NCBI RefSeq assembly: GCF_003634585.1
Contig: NZ_RBLG01000002.1
Location: 1,054,001-1,118,000 of the forward strand
Direction of reading: 5' to 3'
From: Gillisia mitskevichiae
GTDB taxonomy: Bacteria > Bacteroidota > Bacteroidia > Flavobacteriales > Flavobacteriaceae
DNA length: 64,000 bases
The translations under genes were made by a program, and so were the position numbers. Of the stretch, positions 44,054-54,253 are shown in pieces. Position 1 is the first letter of the stretch. The number at the start of each line of letters is the position of its first letter. Below the pieces are notes generated by a model that saw only the letters and a program-made list of their open reading frames with translations, ran no database searches and was not told the DNA's origin.

Positions 44054-46116
44054 TTAAATTATTATCTTTACAAAAAAAAGTGGAGAATCATATTCTTAAC
44101 GAAAAGCAGAAAAAAGCTGTTGAATTTAGCGGGAAGCATCTATTGGTACTTGCAGGAGCGGGAACTGGAAAAACCAGATGTATTGTAGGGAGAGCAGCTT
44201 ATTTAATAGATCAGGGAACACCTCCAGAAAAGATACAAATCCTCACATTTACGAAAAGATCTGCTAATGAAATTGTGGAGCGAGTAAAATCTTCACTTTC
44301 AGATAATCAAGCGCAAAGCTTAAATGGTTCTACTTTTCACTCTTGGTGCAATCAGTTAATTGTGCGATATCCAAATTTATTTGGGGCTTCTAATTATACT
44401 GTGATAGATCCAGATGATCAATTAAGCGTGATGAAAATGGTGTGTGGAGATCAGGTTATTGAGTATAAAGGGATACGCATAAAACCTCAGCAATTAATAG
44501 ACATCTATTCTTACGGAAGAAATACCCGACAAAATCTTTCTAATTCCATTCGAGAAAAAGTTTATAAGGGTAAGACAGATGAAGAAACGAATGACGAAAT
44601 AGATATTATTAGACCAAAAGTTGAAGTTTTATTAAGAGCCTATCAAACAAAAAAAGGAGATGGACGTTATTTAGATTATGATGATCTTTTACTAATAGTT
44701 GCTAATAGATTAAGAAACGATGAAGAGGCCAGAACAATTCTTTCTCATCAGATCAAGCATTTATTGATAGACGAATTTCAAGATACCAATCCACTACAAT
44801 GGTATTTGCTGGAGCCATTTTTAGAAATTGCAAAATTCTATTGTGTGGGAGATGATGCCCAGTCTATTTATTCTTTTAGAGGTGCAGATTATAAGAATGT
44901 ACATTTATTTAAAGAAAGAGTTCCAGAATCTGAAGTTTTGATACTTGATAATAATTATAGATCTACCCAAGAAATATTAAATCTTTCTAATTGGCTGTTA
45001 GATGAATCCAGTTTGGATTATAAGAAAAAATTAATTTCCACCCGTGGAGAAGGGCTCAAACCCAAGTTGATAAATGTTGCTAGCCAATGGGAAGAAGCTA
45101 ATTTTATAGCCGAAAATATTCTTGAGAACTTCACAGAAAACAATAAGAATTTCATAGATCATTTAATACTTTCAAAATCTACTTATTATACCAAACCGCT
45201 ACAAGCAGTATTTATTCAGAAGAAAATTCCCTACGTAACTTATGGGGGAAGGAAATTTATGGAAGCCGCTCATATTAAAGATGTGATATCTGCTTTAAGA
45301 GTGGTGAATAATGTTTATGATGAAATTGGATGGATGCGTTTTCTAACTTTTTGGGATGGTATTGGTGAAATTCGAGCCGGTAAATACATCTCTAAAATCC
45401 TAGAATTTAAAGATCCATTAGAGTGTGCACAAAATCTGGAAGATGTTATTGGTGGTGCAGATGGAGAAAAAATTGGAGATATCTATAATACAATTTTTAT
45501 AAATTCTGGGAACGTTAAAAAGGCACTTCAAGAGACATATTCTATAATGGAAATGCCTTTGGCTTTTAAGTATCGCAAAGATTGGGAAGAGAAAAGAAAA
45601 TCTGACTTTCCAGTGCTGGAAATGCTGGGTGACAATTATTCCACCATTGGCCAGTTAATTTCTGAAGGTATTCTTGAAAATGCAAAACAAATAAATGGAG
45701 AGCCGGTTTTGGAAGGATCTCAATTAAATGATAGCGAGATAAAAGATCATGTTATAATATCTACGGTGCATTCGGCTAAAGGTTTAGAATCTGACGTGTG
45801 TTATGTGTTGAATGTCTCTCCAAAAGTATATCCCAGTGCTTGGAACCTTCATAGTGAAGAAAGTATTGAAGAGGATAGACGGGTATTATATGTGGCTTTA
45901 ACCAGAGCTAAAAATGAATTATTCATTACTCGTGATACTAATTCCATAAATACAGTTAATAATTCTGAAAGTTCTGATTCTTCTTCAAAGTATTTTCTTG
46001 AGAATTTGCCAGAGAACTTGATAGATCAACTAATCAATCCGTTTTCTGTAATTAAACCAAGAGATATTCTAACTCCAAATAAAATTGATCTCTCTGCGGG
46101 AATGGATTTTTCGTAA
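44032..46116 (+). CDS. UvrD/Rep-family DNA helicase
   Basis: SF1A helicase, 694 residues from ATG 44032 or 678 from the better GTG at 44080 (the conserved VENHILNEKQKKAVEF starts there; a TATCTTTAC promoter-like sequence lies directly before it). Motif I is LAGAGTGKTRCIVG, Ia TFTKRSANEI, II HLLIDEFQDTNP, III GDDAQSIYSFRGA, IV DNNYRSTQEIL, V STVHSAKGLES and VI RRVLYVALTRAKNELF. A 3'-5' repair or recombination helicase, divergent from the UvrC-like gene. It is shorter than UvrD/PcrA and probably lacks their C-terminal extension. Confidence 0.92.
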   Translation: MEKFLIAFKLLSLQKKVENHILNEKQKKAVEFSGKHLLVLAGAGTGKTRCIVGRAAYLIDQGTPPEKIQILTFTKRSANEIVERVKSSLSDNQAQSLNGSTFHSWCNQLIVRYPNLFGASNYTVIDPDDQLSVMKMVCGDQVIEYKGIRIKPQQLIDIYSYGRNTRQNLSNSIREKVYKGKTDEETNDEIDIIRPKVEVLLRAYQTKKGDGRYLDYDDLLLIVANRLRNDEEARTILSHQIKHLLIDEFQDTNPLQWYLLEPFLEIAKFYCVGDDAQSIYSFRGADYKNVHLFKERVPESEVLILDNNYRSTQEILNLSNWLLDESSLDYKKKLISTRGEGLKPKLINVASQWEEANFIAENILENFTENNKNFIDHLILSKSTYYTKPLQAVFIQKKIPYVTYGGRKFMEAAHIKDVISALRVVNNVYDEIGWMRFLTFWDGIGEIRAGKYISKILEFKDPLECAQNLEDVIGGADGEKIGDIYNTIFINSGNVKKALQETYSIMEMPLAFKYRKDWEEKRKSDFPVLEMLGDNYSTIGQLISEGILENAKQINGEPVLEGSQLNDSEIKDHVIISTVHSAKGLESDVCYVLNVSPKVYPSAWNLHSEESIEEDRRVLYVALTRAKNELFITRDTNSINTVNNSESSDSSSKYFLENLPENLIDQLINPFSVIKPRDILTPNKIDLSAGMDFS

Positions 46117-46138
46117 AAATAAATTGTAATACTTGAGG

Positions 46139-48571
46139 CTAATTTTCTAGTCTCTGGATTGCAGCCATCATATCTGTATCAAGTGATAACACCTCAGCAA
46201 ATAGATCACCCTTTTCTTGAATTCGTGCTTGAATATTTTTGATGTTAAAATCTAAGATCTTCAATCCAGACTTAACTTCCTTCCATTCTAATGGTGTAGA
46301 AACTGGAGCGCCTGTTTTTGGTCGTACACAATAAGGTGCAGCTATTGTTTGCCCTTTTCTGTTTTGAAGGTAATCCAGATAGATCTTCCCTTTTCTGTCT
46401 TTTACCGCCCTAAGCATGCTTGTTAGTTCAGGCACTTTTTGTTCGATGAAATAGCAAAGGAGTTTTGTGAAATTTCTAGCTTCTTCATAGGTGTATTTTG
46501 CGTTCAACGGAATGTAGATATGAAGACCACTGGAACCGGATGTTTTACAAAATCCTTTTATTTTCGCCAAATCTAAAACCTCTTTTGCAGCTTGCCCTAC
46601 AGTAATTACTTCTTCAAAAGTATTTTCTTTAGATGGATCTAGGTCTATTATAGTATAATCTGGATAGTCTAAATTATTTACCCGAGAGTGCCACGGGTTA
46701 ATTTCTATACATCCCAAATTAGCCATATATAAGAGGCTCGCTTCATTCTGGCAGAGGAGATAGTTAATGTTCTTTTTTGTGGATTTTGAAAATATTTCTT
46801 CTGTCTTTATCCATGATGGCAAATTTTCATTGTCCTTCTGAAAAAATCCGGGACTTTTAATGCCGTTAGGATGACGGTGTAAACTCTGAGGACGGTCTTT
46901 TAAATAGGGTAGAATATAATCTGAAACATTAAGATAATAATCTATAAGATCATATTTAGTATATCCGTTATCTGGCCATAAAACCTTTTCTAAATTTGTG
47001 ATTGGCACATCGATTCCTTCTACTTCTAAAATAGTAGCTTTTGAATTGGAACTACGTGTTTCAACTTTCTCTTTTTTATGAGTGGATTTAGATACTTCAT
47101 GAAGATCTCTATCGCTACGAATCCCTTTATAAACGGGATGACGCATAAGTCCGCTTTTTGTCCATTCAGAAAATTTCACTTCACAAATTAAGATCGGACT
47201 TACCCAATGCGAATTGCGACCTTTAAGATTTGGCTTTCGCTTAAAAGGATGTTTTTCAACTTCGAGTTTTTTTAACTTATTCAGCAACTCACGTTGATCC
47301 TTTGCTGAAAATCCGGAGCCACAATTTCCAATATACTTTAATTGATCCTCTACAAACATTCCTAAAATTAAACTGCCAAAAATAGCTCCCCCACTTTCTG
47401 AATCTGTATATCCACAGATGATCACTTCTTCAGTCTCTACCGCTTTTATCTTAAGCCACTTTTCACTTCGATATCCAGGCGAATAGGTGGAATCGATCTT
47501 TTTTGCGATCACTCCCTCCATCCCAGCATCAATTGCTTTTTTATAAAGTGCGGTTCCCATTCCTTCTATATGGTCACAAAACAGGGTGTAGGATAAATTT
47601 TCAATGATTTCAGGGATCAAGCTTTTTCTTTCAAGTAAATCGAGATCCAGCATACTGTGACCATTGAGATAGAGCATATCGAAAACATAATATCGCAGTA
47701 TTCCAGAAGTGTTTTCATCATAATTTTGCAGGGCTTGAAATTGGGGAAGCCCATTTTCATTTACCACAACTACTTCCCCATCAAGTATAACATCATTTTC
47801 CACATGTTCCAGATCTTTAACCAGTTGCTTAAATTTAGAATTATAGGCAATTCCATTGCGCGAATAAAGATGCACTTTCCCGTCTTTAATATTGGCCATT
47901 ACTCTGTATCCATCCCATTTTAACTCGTAAACCCAAGCTTTATCATTAAAAATATCCTTTATTGAAGATGCCAACATTGGTTTTACAAACTTCTCCGGAC
48001 TCAGCTTTTTTACTGGAGTGTCTTTATTTGTTGAAGGTTTTTTAGCATCAGAAAAAACTTCTGCATCATAATCGAGATCTGTAGAATAACTATCCTTCTT
48101 TTTTATTAATAACCAGTGATTATCTGCATCGCGACGCTTGGTATGTACCAAAGCAAACGTGCCCTTGATCTTCTTACCAAAAAATTCAATTTTTAGATCT
48201 CCTTTTTCAAATTGTTTCACTAGATCCATCTCCTGAAATTCCGGAGCAACATTATAGGTGCCTTCATCCCAAATTTTCATAACCCCTGCCCCATAATTAC
48301 CCTTTGGAATAGTGCCCTGAAAACTGAGGTACTTTACTGGATGATCTTCAGTTTGTATAGCTAATCGCTTATCATCCGGATTCATCGATGGACCTTTAGG
48401 AATTGCCCAACTTTTTAAAACTCCTTCCATCTCCAGACGGAGGTCATAATGTAATCTACTTGCCTTGTGGCGTTGAATAACAAATCGACCAGCATTCTCA
48501 TGGCTAAGCTCCGCCGGAGGTTCTGGAGTATTATTGAAATCGCGTTTTTTATTGTAATCGTGGAGTGCCAT
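46139..48571 (-). CDS. ligD: ATP-dependent DNA ligase D
   Basis: Multi-domain NHEJ ligase of 810 residues in the order phosphoesterase, ligase, polymerase. The N-terminal 3'-phosphoesterase domain has FVIQRHKASRLHYDLRLE (about 31-48) and GTIPKGNYGAGVMKIWDEG (about 86). The ligase nucleophile is K218 in VYELKWDGYRVM, with EGVIAKK and ESGGAIFGSLILGM further on. The primase-polymerase domain starts at about residue 512 and has YTIIDLDPSKENTFEE (the metal-binding DxD) and TSGSSGLHIYIPL. It starts 3 bases after the ku stop, forming the ku-ligD pair. Confidence 0.96.
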   Translation of the reverse strand: MALHDYNKKRDFNNTPEPPAELSHENAGRFVIQRHKASRLHYDLRLEMEGVLKSWAIPKGPSMNPDDKRLAIQTEDHPVKYLSFQGTIPKGNYGAGVMKIWDEGTYNVAPEFQEMDLVKQFEKGDLKIEFFGKKIKGTFALVHTKRRDADNHWLLIKKKDSYSTDLDYDAEVFSDAKKPSTNKDTPVKKLSPEKFVKPMLASSIKDIFNDKAWVYELKWDGYRVMANIKDGKVHLYSRNGIAYNSKFKQLVKDLEHVENDVILDGEVVVVNENGLPQFQALQNYDENTSGILRYYVFDMLYLNGHSMLDLDLLERKSLIPEIIENLSYTLFCDHIEGMGTALYKKAIDAGMEGVIAKKIDSTYSPGYRSEKWLKIKAVETEEVIICGYTDSESGGAIFGSLILGMFVEDQLKYIGNCGSGFSAKDQRELLNKLKKLEVEKHPFKRKPNLKGRNSHWVSPILICEVKFSEWTKSGLMRHPVYKGIRSDRDLHEVSKSTHKKEKVETRSSNSKATILEVEGIDVPITNLEKVLWPDNGYTKYDLIDYYLNVSDYILPYLKDRPQSLHRHPNGIKSPGFFQKDNENLPSWIKTEEIFSKSTKKNINYLLCQNEASLLYMANLGCIEINPWHSRVNNLDYPDYTIIDLDPSKENTFEEVITVGQAAKEVLDLAKIKGFCKTSGSSGLHIYIPLNAKYTYEEARNFTKLLCYFIEQKVPELTSMLRAVKDRKGKIYLDYLQNRKGQTIAAPYCVRPKTGAPVSTPLEWKEVKSGLKILDFNIKNIQARIQEKGDLFAEVLSLDTDMMAAIQRLEN

Positions 48572-48574
48572 GAT

Positions 48575-49351
48575 CTAGGAGGCTTTACTCTTCTTTTTCT
48601 TCTCTAAACTAGCTTTAAGTTGTGCCATGAGATCTTTGGCAGGAGTCGGCTTACTTTCAAATTTTTCGGGTTTCTTTACTTTCCCTGTAGATTTCGAATC
48701 AATTATTTTCATCAATTGTTCATTGTACACATCCTTATATTTTTCAAGGTCAAATTTATCGGTGTACTGGTCAATTAAATTAATAGCCATATCTACTTCT
48801 TTTTTTGAAATCTTAGTAGATGGTAATTTAAGCTCGCTTGGATCTCGAATTTCATCATCGAATCTAATAACATGAAGTACAAGTGCATTTTTATAAATAC
48901 CAATAAGACTGAGGTGTTCCTTTTGGCGCATAACAAAGGTTGCAACTCCCACTTTTTTAGTTTTTTTTAATGCATCTCGTAATAAGTTATAAGATTTCCC
49001 CCCTTCTTTTTGGGGTTCCAGGAAATAGGGTTTTTTAAAGAGTACATCAGCCACATCTGCTTCATTTATAAACTCCTCAATATCTATAGTCTTACTTTTT
49101 TTCAAATTAGCTTGTTCAAAGTCCTCCTTTTCCAAAACTATATAACTTTCATCTTTTTTGAATCCTTTTACAATATCTTTCCATTCTACTTCTTTCCCGG
49201 TATCTTCATTAACTCGTTTATACCGAATTCGGGCATTATCGTGTCTATCAAGCATATCTAAATCCAGCTTTCTATCTTCTGAACCAGAATACAATTTAAT
49301 AGGTATTGAAACTAGTCCGAAGCTTATTGAGCCATTCCAAATTGATCTCAT
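48575..49351 (-). CDS. ku: non-homologous end-joining protein Ku
   Basis: Bacterial Ku of 258 residues; the homodimer rings DNA ends and recruits LigD. The family pattern is clear: MRSIWNGSISFGLVSIPIKLYSG at the N-terminus, YKRVNEDTGKEVEWKDIVKGF near 44, FLEPQKEGGKSYNLLRDAL near 112 and the KVGVATFVMRQKEHL region near 134. The lysine-rich tail (KKKKSKAS) is usual and binds DNA. It heads the ku-ligD operon. Confidence 0.96.
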   Translation of the reverse strand: MRSIWNGSISFGLVSIPIKLYSGSEDRKLDLDMLDRHDNARIRYKRVNEDTGKEVEWKDIVKGFKKDESYIVLEKEDFEQANLKKSKTIDIEEFINEADVADVLFKKPYFLEPQKEGGKSYNLLRDALKKTKKVGVATFVMRQKEHLSLIGIYKNALVLHVIRFDDEIRDPSELKLPSTKISKKEVDMAINLIDQYTDKFDLEKYKDVYNEQLMKIIDSKSTGKVKKPEKFESKPTPAKDLMAQLKASLEKKKKSKAS

Positions 49352-49558
49352 ACTTAACTCATTTTAATTAGACAAGTGGAAATATTTGTCTGTATTAAAA
49401 TTAAGTATTCAAGCTAAAATATAATTGGAATTAACATTAATTTGTAAGCCCTGAAAGAATAGACGCTCTAAGTTTGAATGGCAAATTAGCTTGCGTTCAG
49501 AAGTAATATATATCTTTAGTTTTATAATTCATCATAAAAATTAGGCGTTATAAAACAC

Positions 49559-49595
49559 AAAAAATCCCATAAACCTATTGTTTACAGGATTTTTG
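49559..49595 (-). terminator. terminator after the GH31 gene
   Basis: AAAAATCC...ATAAAC pairs with GTTTA...GGATTTTT around CTATT, with T-runs on the minus-strand side. It follows the last gene of the glycogen operon. Confidence 0.75.
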
Positions 49596-49624
49596 CTTTA
49601 TAATATTTGAGGTTTACTTCAGCA

Positions 49625-52027
49625 CTACTCCATGATATGTAACTCAGTGAAATCTTTATCTATGATCAATGTGTTATCTCCATTCACCTTTAAGGATTCA
49701 AGTGCTATTTCTTCGTTATCTACCTGGATCTTGGAGATCTTGAATGGCAAGCCTATCAATTTTAATTTAAAGGTTTTATAACTCGTGATAAAGGTTCCAG
49801 CTTTGTGTTGCTGAATGATCAACTCATTTGTTTTCCCCGTAAGTTTAAAAGTTCTTAAGCTGAATCTTCCCTTGGTATAATCGTAGCCATCGTGAGCATC
49901 ATCGAACAGAAAAGAATTTTCTTTTCCTGTTTTGAAATAAACATCTAGACCAACTTCATCTATCTCTTTTTCACCCACATATTGTTGAATTGGGTATTTA
50001 GGAATTATTGCTCCCTCTTTCACGAAAATCGGCATACTATCCAGATCTGCCTCTACCCAATGCTCTTTTCCTCCAGAGCTAACTTCATTATTCCAGTAAT
50101 TATACCAGTTTCCCTTTGGAAGATATAATCTTCTTCCCTTAGAATTGGCTTCAATTATTGGACACACAAGTATTTGATCTCCAAATATAAATTCATCTGT
50201 TCTATAATGAGTTTGAATATCTTCCTGATCATACAATACCAAAGATTTTAATATTGGTGTTCCTTCATTTAAGTAATGCCAAAATGAAGTGTATAAATAA
50301 GGTAAAAGTTGATACCTAAGTTCAATGAATTTTTTCACTATCCCGGTGATCTCTTCTCCAAACATCCATGGTTCTTGTTCGCCATGGTCTCCTGAAGAAT
50401 GCGTTCTACAAAATGGGTGAAATACTCCTAATTGGATCCAACGAGCATAGAGTTCTCCATTGGGCTGTTCTGCAAATCCTCCAATATCACTTCCTATAAA
50501 TGAAAATCCGGATAGCGCCATTCGTTGTGCTTGCACATTGGCGATCCATAAATGTTCCCAAGTGGCTATATTATCTCCTGTCCAAGAAGAGGTGTAACGT
50601 TGTGTTCCGGCATATGCGGCACGAGTAATTACAAAAGGCCTCTTAGGGTATCCAAACTTTTTTAAACCCTGATAAGTAGCTCTAGCCATTTGCATCCCAT
50701 AAATATTATGGGCTTTCCTATGGCTACAAGGGTTTCCATCGTAATCATGTCTTACATCATCGGGAAATGTTTTGTTGGGAACCTCCATCACGGCAGGTTC
50801 ATTCATATCATTCCAAACACCTTTTACCCCAATATCCTCTATAAGTTCTTTAAATAATCCAGACCACCAATCCCTCACTTTTGGGTTAGTGAAATCCGGA
50901 AAATAACATTCCCCGGGCCATACTTTTCCTTTCATATAAGGACCATCGGCACGTCTACAGAAATAATCGTTTTCTATTCCTTCTTTATAGACTTCGTAAT
51001 CCTTATCTATTTTAATTCCCGGATCTATAATGACGATAGTTTTAAATCCATCTTCTAGCAACTCCTGCACCATCCCTTTTGGATCTGGGAAGTATTCTTT
51101 GTTCCAGGTAAAACATCTAAAACCTTCCATATAATCTATATCCAAATAGATAGCGTCACAAGGTATTTGAAGTTCTCTAAATTTAGCCGTTACCTCCTTT
51201 ACCTTCGATTCCGGATAATAACTCCATTTGCATTGATGATATCCAAGCGTCCAAAGCGCAGGTAATTGATGTGGTTTTCCTGTTAGATCGGTATAGTTAG
51301 CAACCACATCGGTCATTTTTGGACCATAGATAAAATAATAATTCATCTCCCCTCCCTGTGCCCAAAAGCTGGTGACGTTTTTACGTTCATGAGCAAAATC
51401 AAAAAATGATCTAAAAGTATTGTCGAAAAATATTCCGTAAGATTTCCCGTGATGTAAGCCGGTATAAAAGGGTATTGCTTTATAAATAGGATCTGTATCC
51501 TTGCCATATGCATAAGAATCTGTCACCCAATTTTCAAAACGCTTTCCTTTAAGGTTTAAATGAGATGGTTTATCTCCTAGGCCATAGTAGCTTTCTCCAT
51601 CCTGAGAGGTTTTACTCATTTTCACGATGTCACCACCAAATTCGTAGCTTTCTTCCCAGTGAAAACCAAGTTCATCATGACTTATAAGGCTTTTATCCTT
51701 TGCATCATAAATGTTCACTTTTAGATCTTGCTTATTTACATGGCAAATAAGCTTTTGAGTGGTAATAATATACTGTTCCTCCTCTTCCTCTATTTCCAAA
51801 AAATTATAGCCGGTGCTTGCGTATTTAGTAATAGCATAGGAGAAGTCATTATCGAAATTAGAAGTTGTGGAATATCGAAATCTTATTACACTATCTCTAA
51901 CAATTGTAATTTGAAGAGTTACATCATTTTCTGTTTTAAAATCCAGAACATCGATGTTCTTATTATAGGAAACTATATGGTTTGGAAATTGATTTCCTTT
52001 TAATTCTAATTCTGTATTAGTGATCAT
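49625..52027 (-). CDS. glycoside hydrolase family 31 alpha-glucosidase
   Basis: Releases glucose from alpha-linked glucans. The 800-residue chain has an N-terminal beta-sandwich, a (beta/alpha)8 domain with the nucleophile Asp in KGVWNDMNEPAVM (about 400-412), the acid/base Asp in SSWTGDNIATWEHL (about 479) and FIGSDIGGFAE (about 506), then C-terminal beta-domains (PKGNWYNYWNNE). No signal peptide is visible at the N-terminus, so it is likely cytoplasmic and acts on the storage glucan made by the neighbouring enzymes. Confidence 0.94.
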   Translation of the reverse strand: MITNTELELKGNQFPNHIVSYNKNIDVLDFKTENDVTLQITIVRDSVIRFRYSTTSNFDNDFSYAITKYASTGYNFLEIEEEEEQYIITTQKLICHVNKQDLKVNIYDAKDKSLISHDELGFHWEESYEFGGDIVKMSKTSQDGESYYGLGDKPSHLNLKGKRFENWVTDSYAYGKDTDPIYKAIPFYTGLHHGKSYGIFFDNTFRSFFDFAHERKNVTSFWAQGGEMNYYFIYGPKMTDVVANYTDLTGKPHQLPALWTLGYHQCKWSYYPESKVKEVTAKFRELQIPCDAIYLDIDYMEGFRCFTWNKEYFPDPKGMVQELLEDGFKTIVIIDPGIKIDKDYEVYKEGIENDYFCRRADGPYMKGKVWPGECYFPDFTNPKVRDWWSGLFKELIEDIGVKGVWNDMNEPAVMEVPNKTFPDDVRHDYDGNPCSHRKAHNIYGMQMARATYQGLKKFGYPKRPFVITRAAYAGTQRYTSSWTGDNIATWEHLWIANVQAQRMALSGFSFIGSDIGGFAEQPNGELYARWIQLGVFHPFCRTHSSGDHGEQEPWMFGEEITGIVKKFIELRYQLLPYLYTSFWHYLNEGTPILKSLVLYDQEDIQTHYRTDEFIFGDQILVCPIIEANSKGRRLYLPKGNWYNYWNNEVSSGGKEHWVEADLDSMPIFVKEGAIIPKYPIQQYVGEKEIDEVGLDVYFKTGKENSFLFDDAHDGYDYTKGRFSLRTFKLTGKTNELIIQQHKAGTFITSYKTFKLKLIGLPFKISKIQVDNEEIALESLKVNGDNTLIIDKDFTELHIME

Positions 52028-52158
52028 AGTTAGGGTGCTAAAAAATAAGGTGTAAACGTACTAAAAAAAGCAAAATCTAAAGCGTGCAATTCCATAATAA
52101 TAAAGGGCATTTATTACATAAAACGCAATTAAAACTCCTAATTCACAGTATTTTGCAA

Positions 52159-54072
52159 TTATAATTTCATGTGTTGAAAAACCACTATTCCTAAAGGCGG
52201 TAAGGTGATTATTGCTGAATAATTTCGTTGATTCCATGCTTCCTGAGAAACCTTGATATTTTCAGAATTACTAATTCCGCTACCCCCATAAGGCAATAAA
52301 TCGCTGTTGAAGATTTCCTTTATTTGTCCTGGTTTAGTAAGTCCAATTTTATAATTCTCCTTTACAGTAGGTGTGAAATTACACACGACGATCACATCAT
52401 TTTCGGCATCATGACCCTTTCTTAAAAAGGACACCACCGAATTTTCATTGTCATCGTAGGCGAGCCACTCAAATCCGTCAGTACTAAATGCTTTTTCATA
52501 AAGTGCTGGTGTTTCTTTATAAAATAGATTGAGGTCTTTAACGAAATTCAGCATTCCTTGATGCGGAAGAAACTCCAGCAAATTCCAGTCTAAACTCTTT
52601 TCAAAATTCCATTCTTCATATTGGGCAAATTCAGCGCCCATAAATAAGAGTTTCGCTCCAGGGTGCATAAACATGAAACCATATAAGGTTCTTAAATTAG
52701 CAAATCGTTGCCACTCATCCCCGGGTTGCTTGCTTAAAAGTGACTTTTTACCATGAACTACCTCATCATGAGAAAGTGGTAACATAAAGTTTTCTGTAAA
52801 GGCATAAGCCAAACTAAACGTCAACTCATTCTGATGAAATTTTCTATGAATGGGATCTTTACTGAAATATGCCAATGTATCATGCATCCAGCCCATCATC
52901 CACTTCATTCCAAAACCTAGGCCTCCTTGATCTACAGGTTTTGTAACACCCGGAAAAGCAGTAGATTCTTCTGCTATGGTTTGCACTCCTTCAAAATTGT
53001 TATAAACCGCTGTATTGAATTCTTTTAAGAAAGACACAGCCTCCAAATTCTGATTTCCACCAAATATATTTGGTTCCCACTCCCCGTCTTCTCTGGAATA
53101 ATCTAGATAGATCATTGAAGCTACAGCGTCTACACGTAGCCCATCAATATGATAATATTCCAGCCAGAATAGCGCATTGCTAATTAAAAAGGAACGAACT
53201 TCATTTCGCTCATAGTTAAAGATCAAACTTTTCCAATCTGGATGATATCCCTTTTTAGTATCTGGATGTTCATAAAGATGAGTCCCATCGAATAGACCCA
53301 AACCATGATTGTCTGATGGAAAATGTGCAGGAACCCAGTCTAGGATCACGCCAATATCATTCTGATGAAAAGCATCTATTAAAAACATAAAATCCTGAGG
53401 AGATCCAAAGCGAGAAGTTGGTGCAAAATACCCTATAAGTTGATATCCCCATGAAGGGTCGTAAGGATATTCCATAATTGGCATAAGCTCCACGTGTGTG
53501 AAATTCATCTCCTTCACATATTTCACCAAATCTTCAGCTAGTTCTTTGTAGGTGAGAAATTCACCTTCTGTATTTTTTTTCCAAGAACCCAGTTGTACTT
53601 CGTAAACTGAATAAGGTTTATCTAGATCGTTTTTATCCTTTCTATAACCCATCCAATTTTTATCTTTCCATAGATAATCCTTAATGTCCCAAATAATTGA
53701 AGCTGTATTTGGAGATCTTTCAAAATAATGCGCGTAAGGATCTACTTTTTCAGTAATAATATCGTTATTATTGGAAGTGATCTTGAACTTATAGCGCATT
53801 CCTTTTTTTGCTAATGGAATAAAACCTTCCCAAATTCCGGATGAATCCCAACGCACGTTAAGCAAATGTTCATCCCCGTCCCAATAATTAAAATCGCCAA
53901 TTACTGCAACAGATTTAGCAGAAGGAGCCCAAACCGAAAAATACACGCCCTCTTCTCCATCTAATTGGATTGTATGCGCACCAAATTTTTCGTAAAGTTT
54001 AAAATGTTTGCCAGCTTTGAATAAAGAAATATCAAAATCTGTAAATAAACTGTGAGCTATTACTTTAGACAT
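52159..54072 (-). CDS. glgB: 1,4-alpha-glucan branching enzyme
   Basis: Adds alpha-1,6 branches to glycogen. 637 residues: N-terminal CBM48 module (GVYFSVWAPSAKSVAVIGDFNYWDG, about 43-67), GH13 barrel with VILDWVPAHFPSDNHGL (about 240), the nucleophile Asp in IDGLRVDAVASMIYLDYSR (about 310), the acid Glu in QTIAEESTAFPG, and MLPLSHDEVVHGKKS (about 428), then a C-terminal beta-domain. All four conserved regions are present. It belongs to one operon with GH31, glgC and glgA. Confidence 0.96.
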   Translation of the reverse strand: MSKVIAHSLFTDFDISLFKAGKHFKLYEKFGAHTIQLDGEEGVYFSVWAPSAKSVAVIGDFNYWDGDEHLLNVRWDSSGIWEGFIPLAKKGMRYKFKITSNNNDIITEKVDPYAHYFERSPNTASIIWDIKDYLWKDKNWMGYRKDKNDLDKPYSVYEVQLGSWKKNTEGEFLTYKELAEDLVKYVKEMNFTHVELMPIMEYPYDPSWGYQLIGYFAPTSRFGSPQDFMFLIDAFHQNDIGVILDWVPAHFPSDNHGLGLFDGTHLYEHPDTKKGYHPDWKSLIFNYERNEVRSFLISNALFWLEYYHIDGLRVDAVASMIYLDYSREDGEWEPNIFGGNQNLEAVSFLKEFNTAVYNNFEGVQTIAEESTAFPGVTKPVDQGGLGFGMKWMMGWMHDTLAYFSKDPIHRKFHQNELTFSLAYAFTENFMLPLSHDEVVHGKKSLLSKQPGDEWQRFANLRTLYGFMFMHPGAKLLFMGAEFAQYEEWNFEKSLDWNLLEFLPHQGMLNFVKDLNLFYKETPALYEKAFSTDGFEWLAYDDNENSVVSFLRKGHDAENDVIVVCNFTPTVKENYKIGLTKPGQIKEIFNSDLLPYGGSGISNSENIKVSQEAWNQRNYSAIITLPPLGIVVFQHMKL

Positions 54073-54120
54073 ATTATTGACTGCTAATTAAAAGATTGAT
54101 ATTCATAAAGTGGCATTAAC

Positions 54121-54229
54121 TAATAATGGGCATCATTCTGTTCCGATAGATATCGGAATTGTTTCAGAATCTCATAACTCTATAAATTATAACAATTAGT
54201 TGAGACCCTGAAATAAATTCAGGGTGACG
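54121..54229. repeat. imperfect palindromic intergenic repeat
   Basis: ATTCTG-TTCCGATA/TATCGGAA-CAGAAT is followed by CCCTGAA/TTCAGGG, which ends GAGACCCTG...CAGGGTGACG. The last hairpin resembles dispersed REP-like repeats of flavobacterial genomes. It separates glgC and glgB. Confidence 0.55.
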
Positions 54230-54253
54230 AAATTACTTCCTAAAAAAAGAAAT

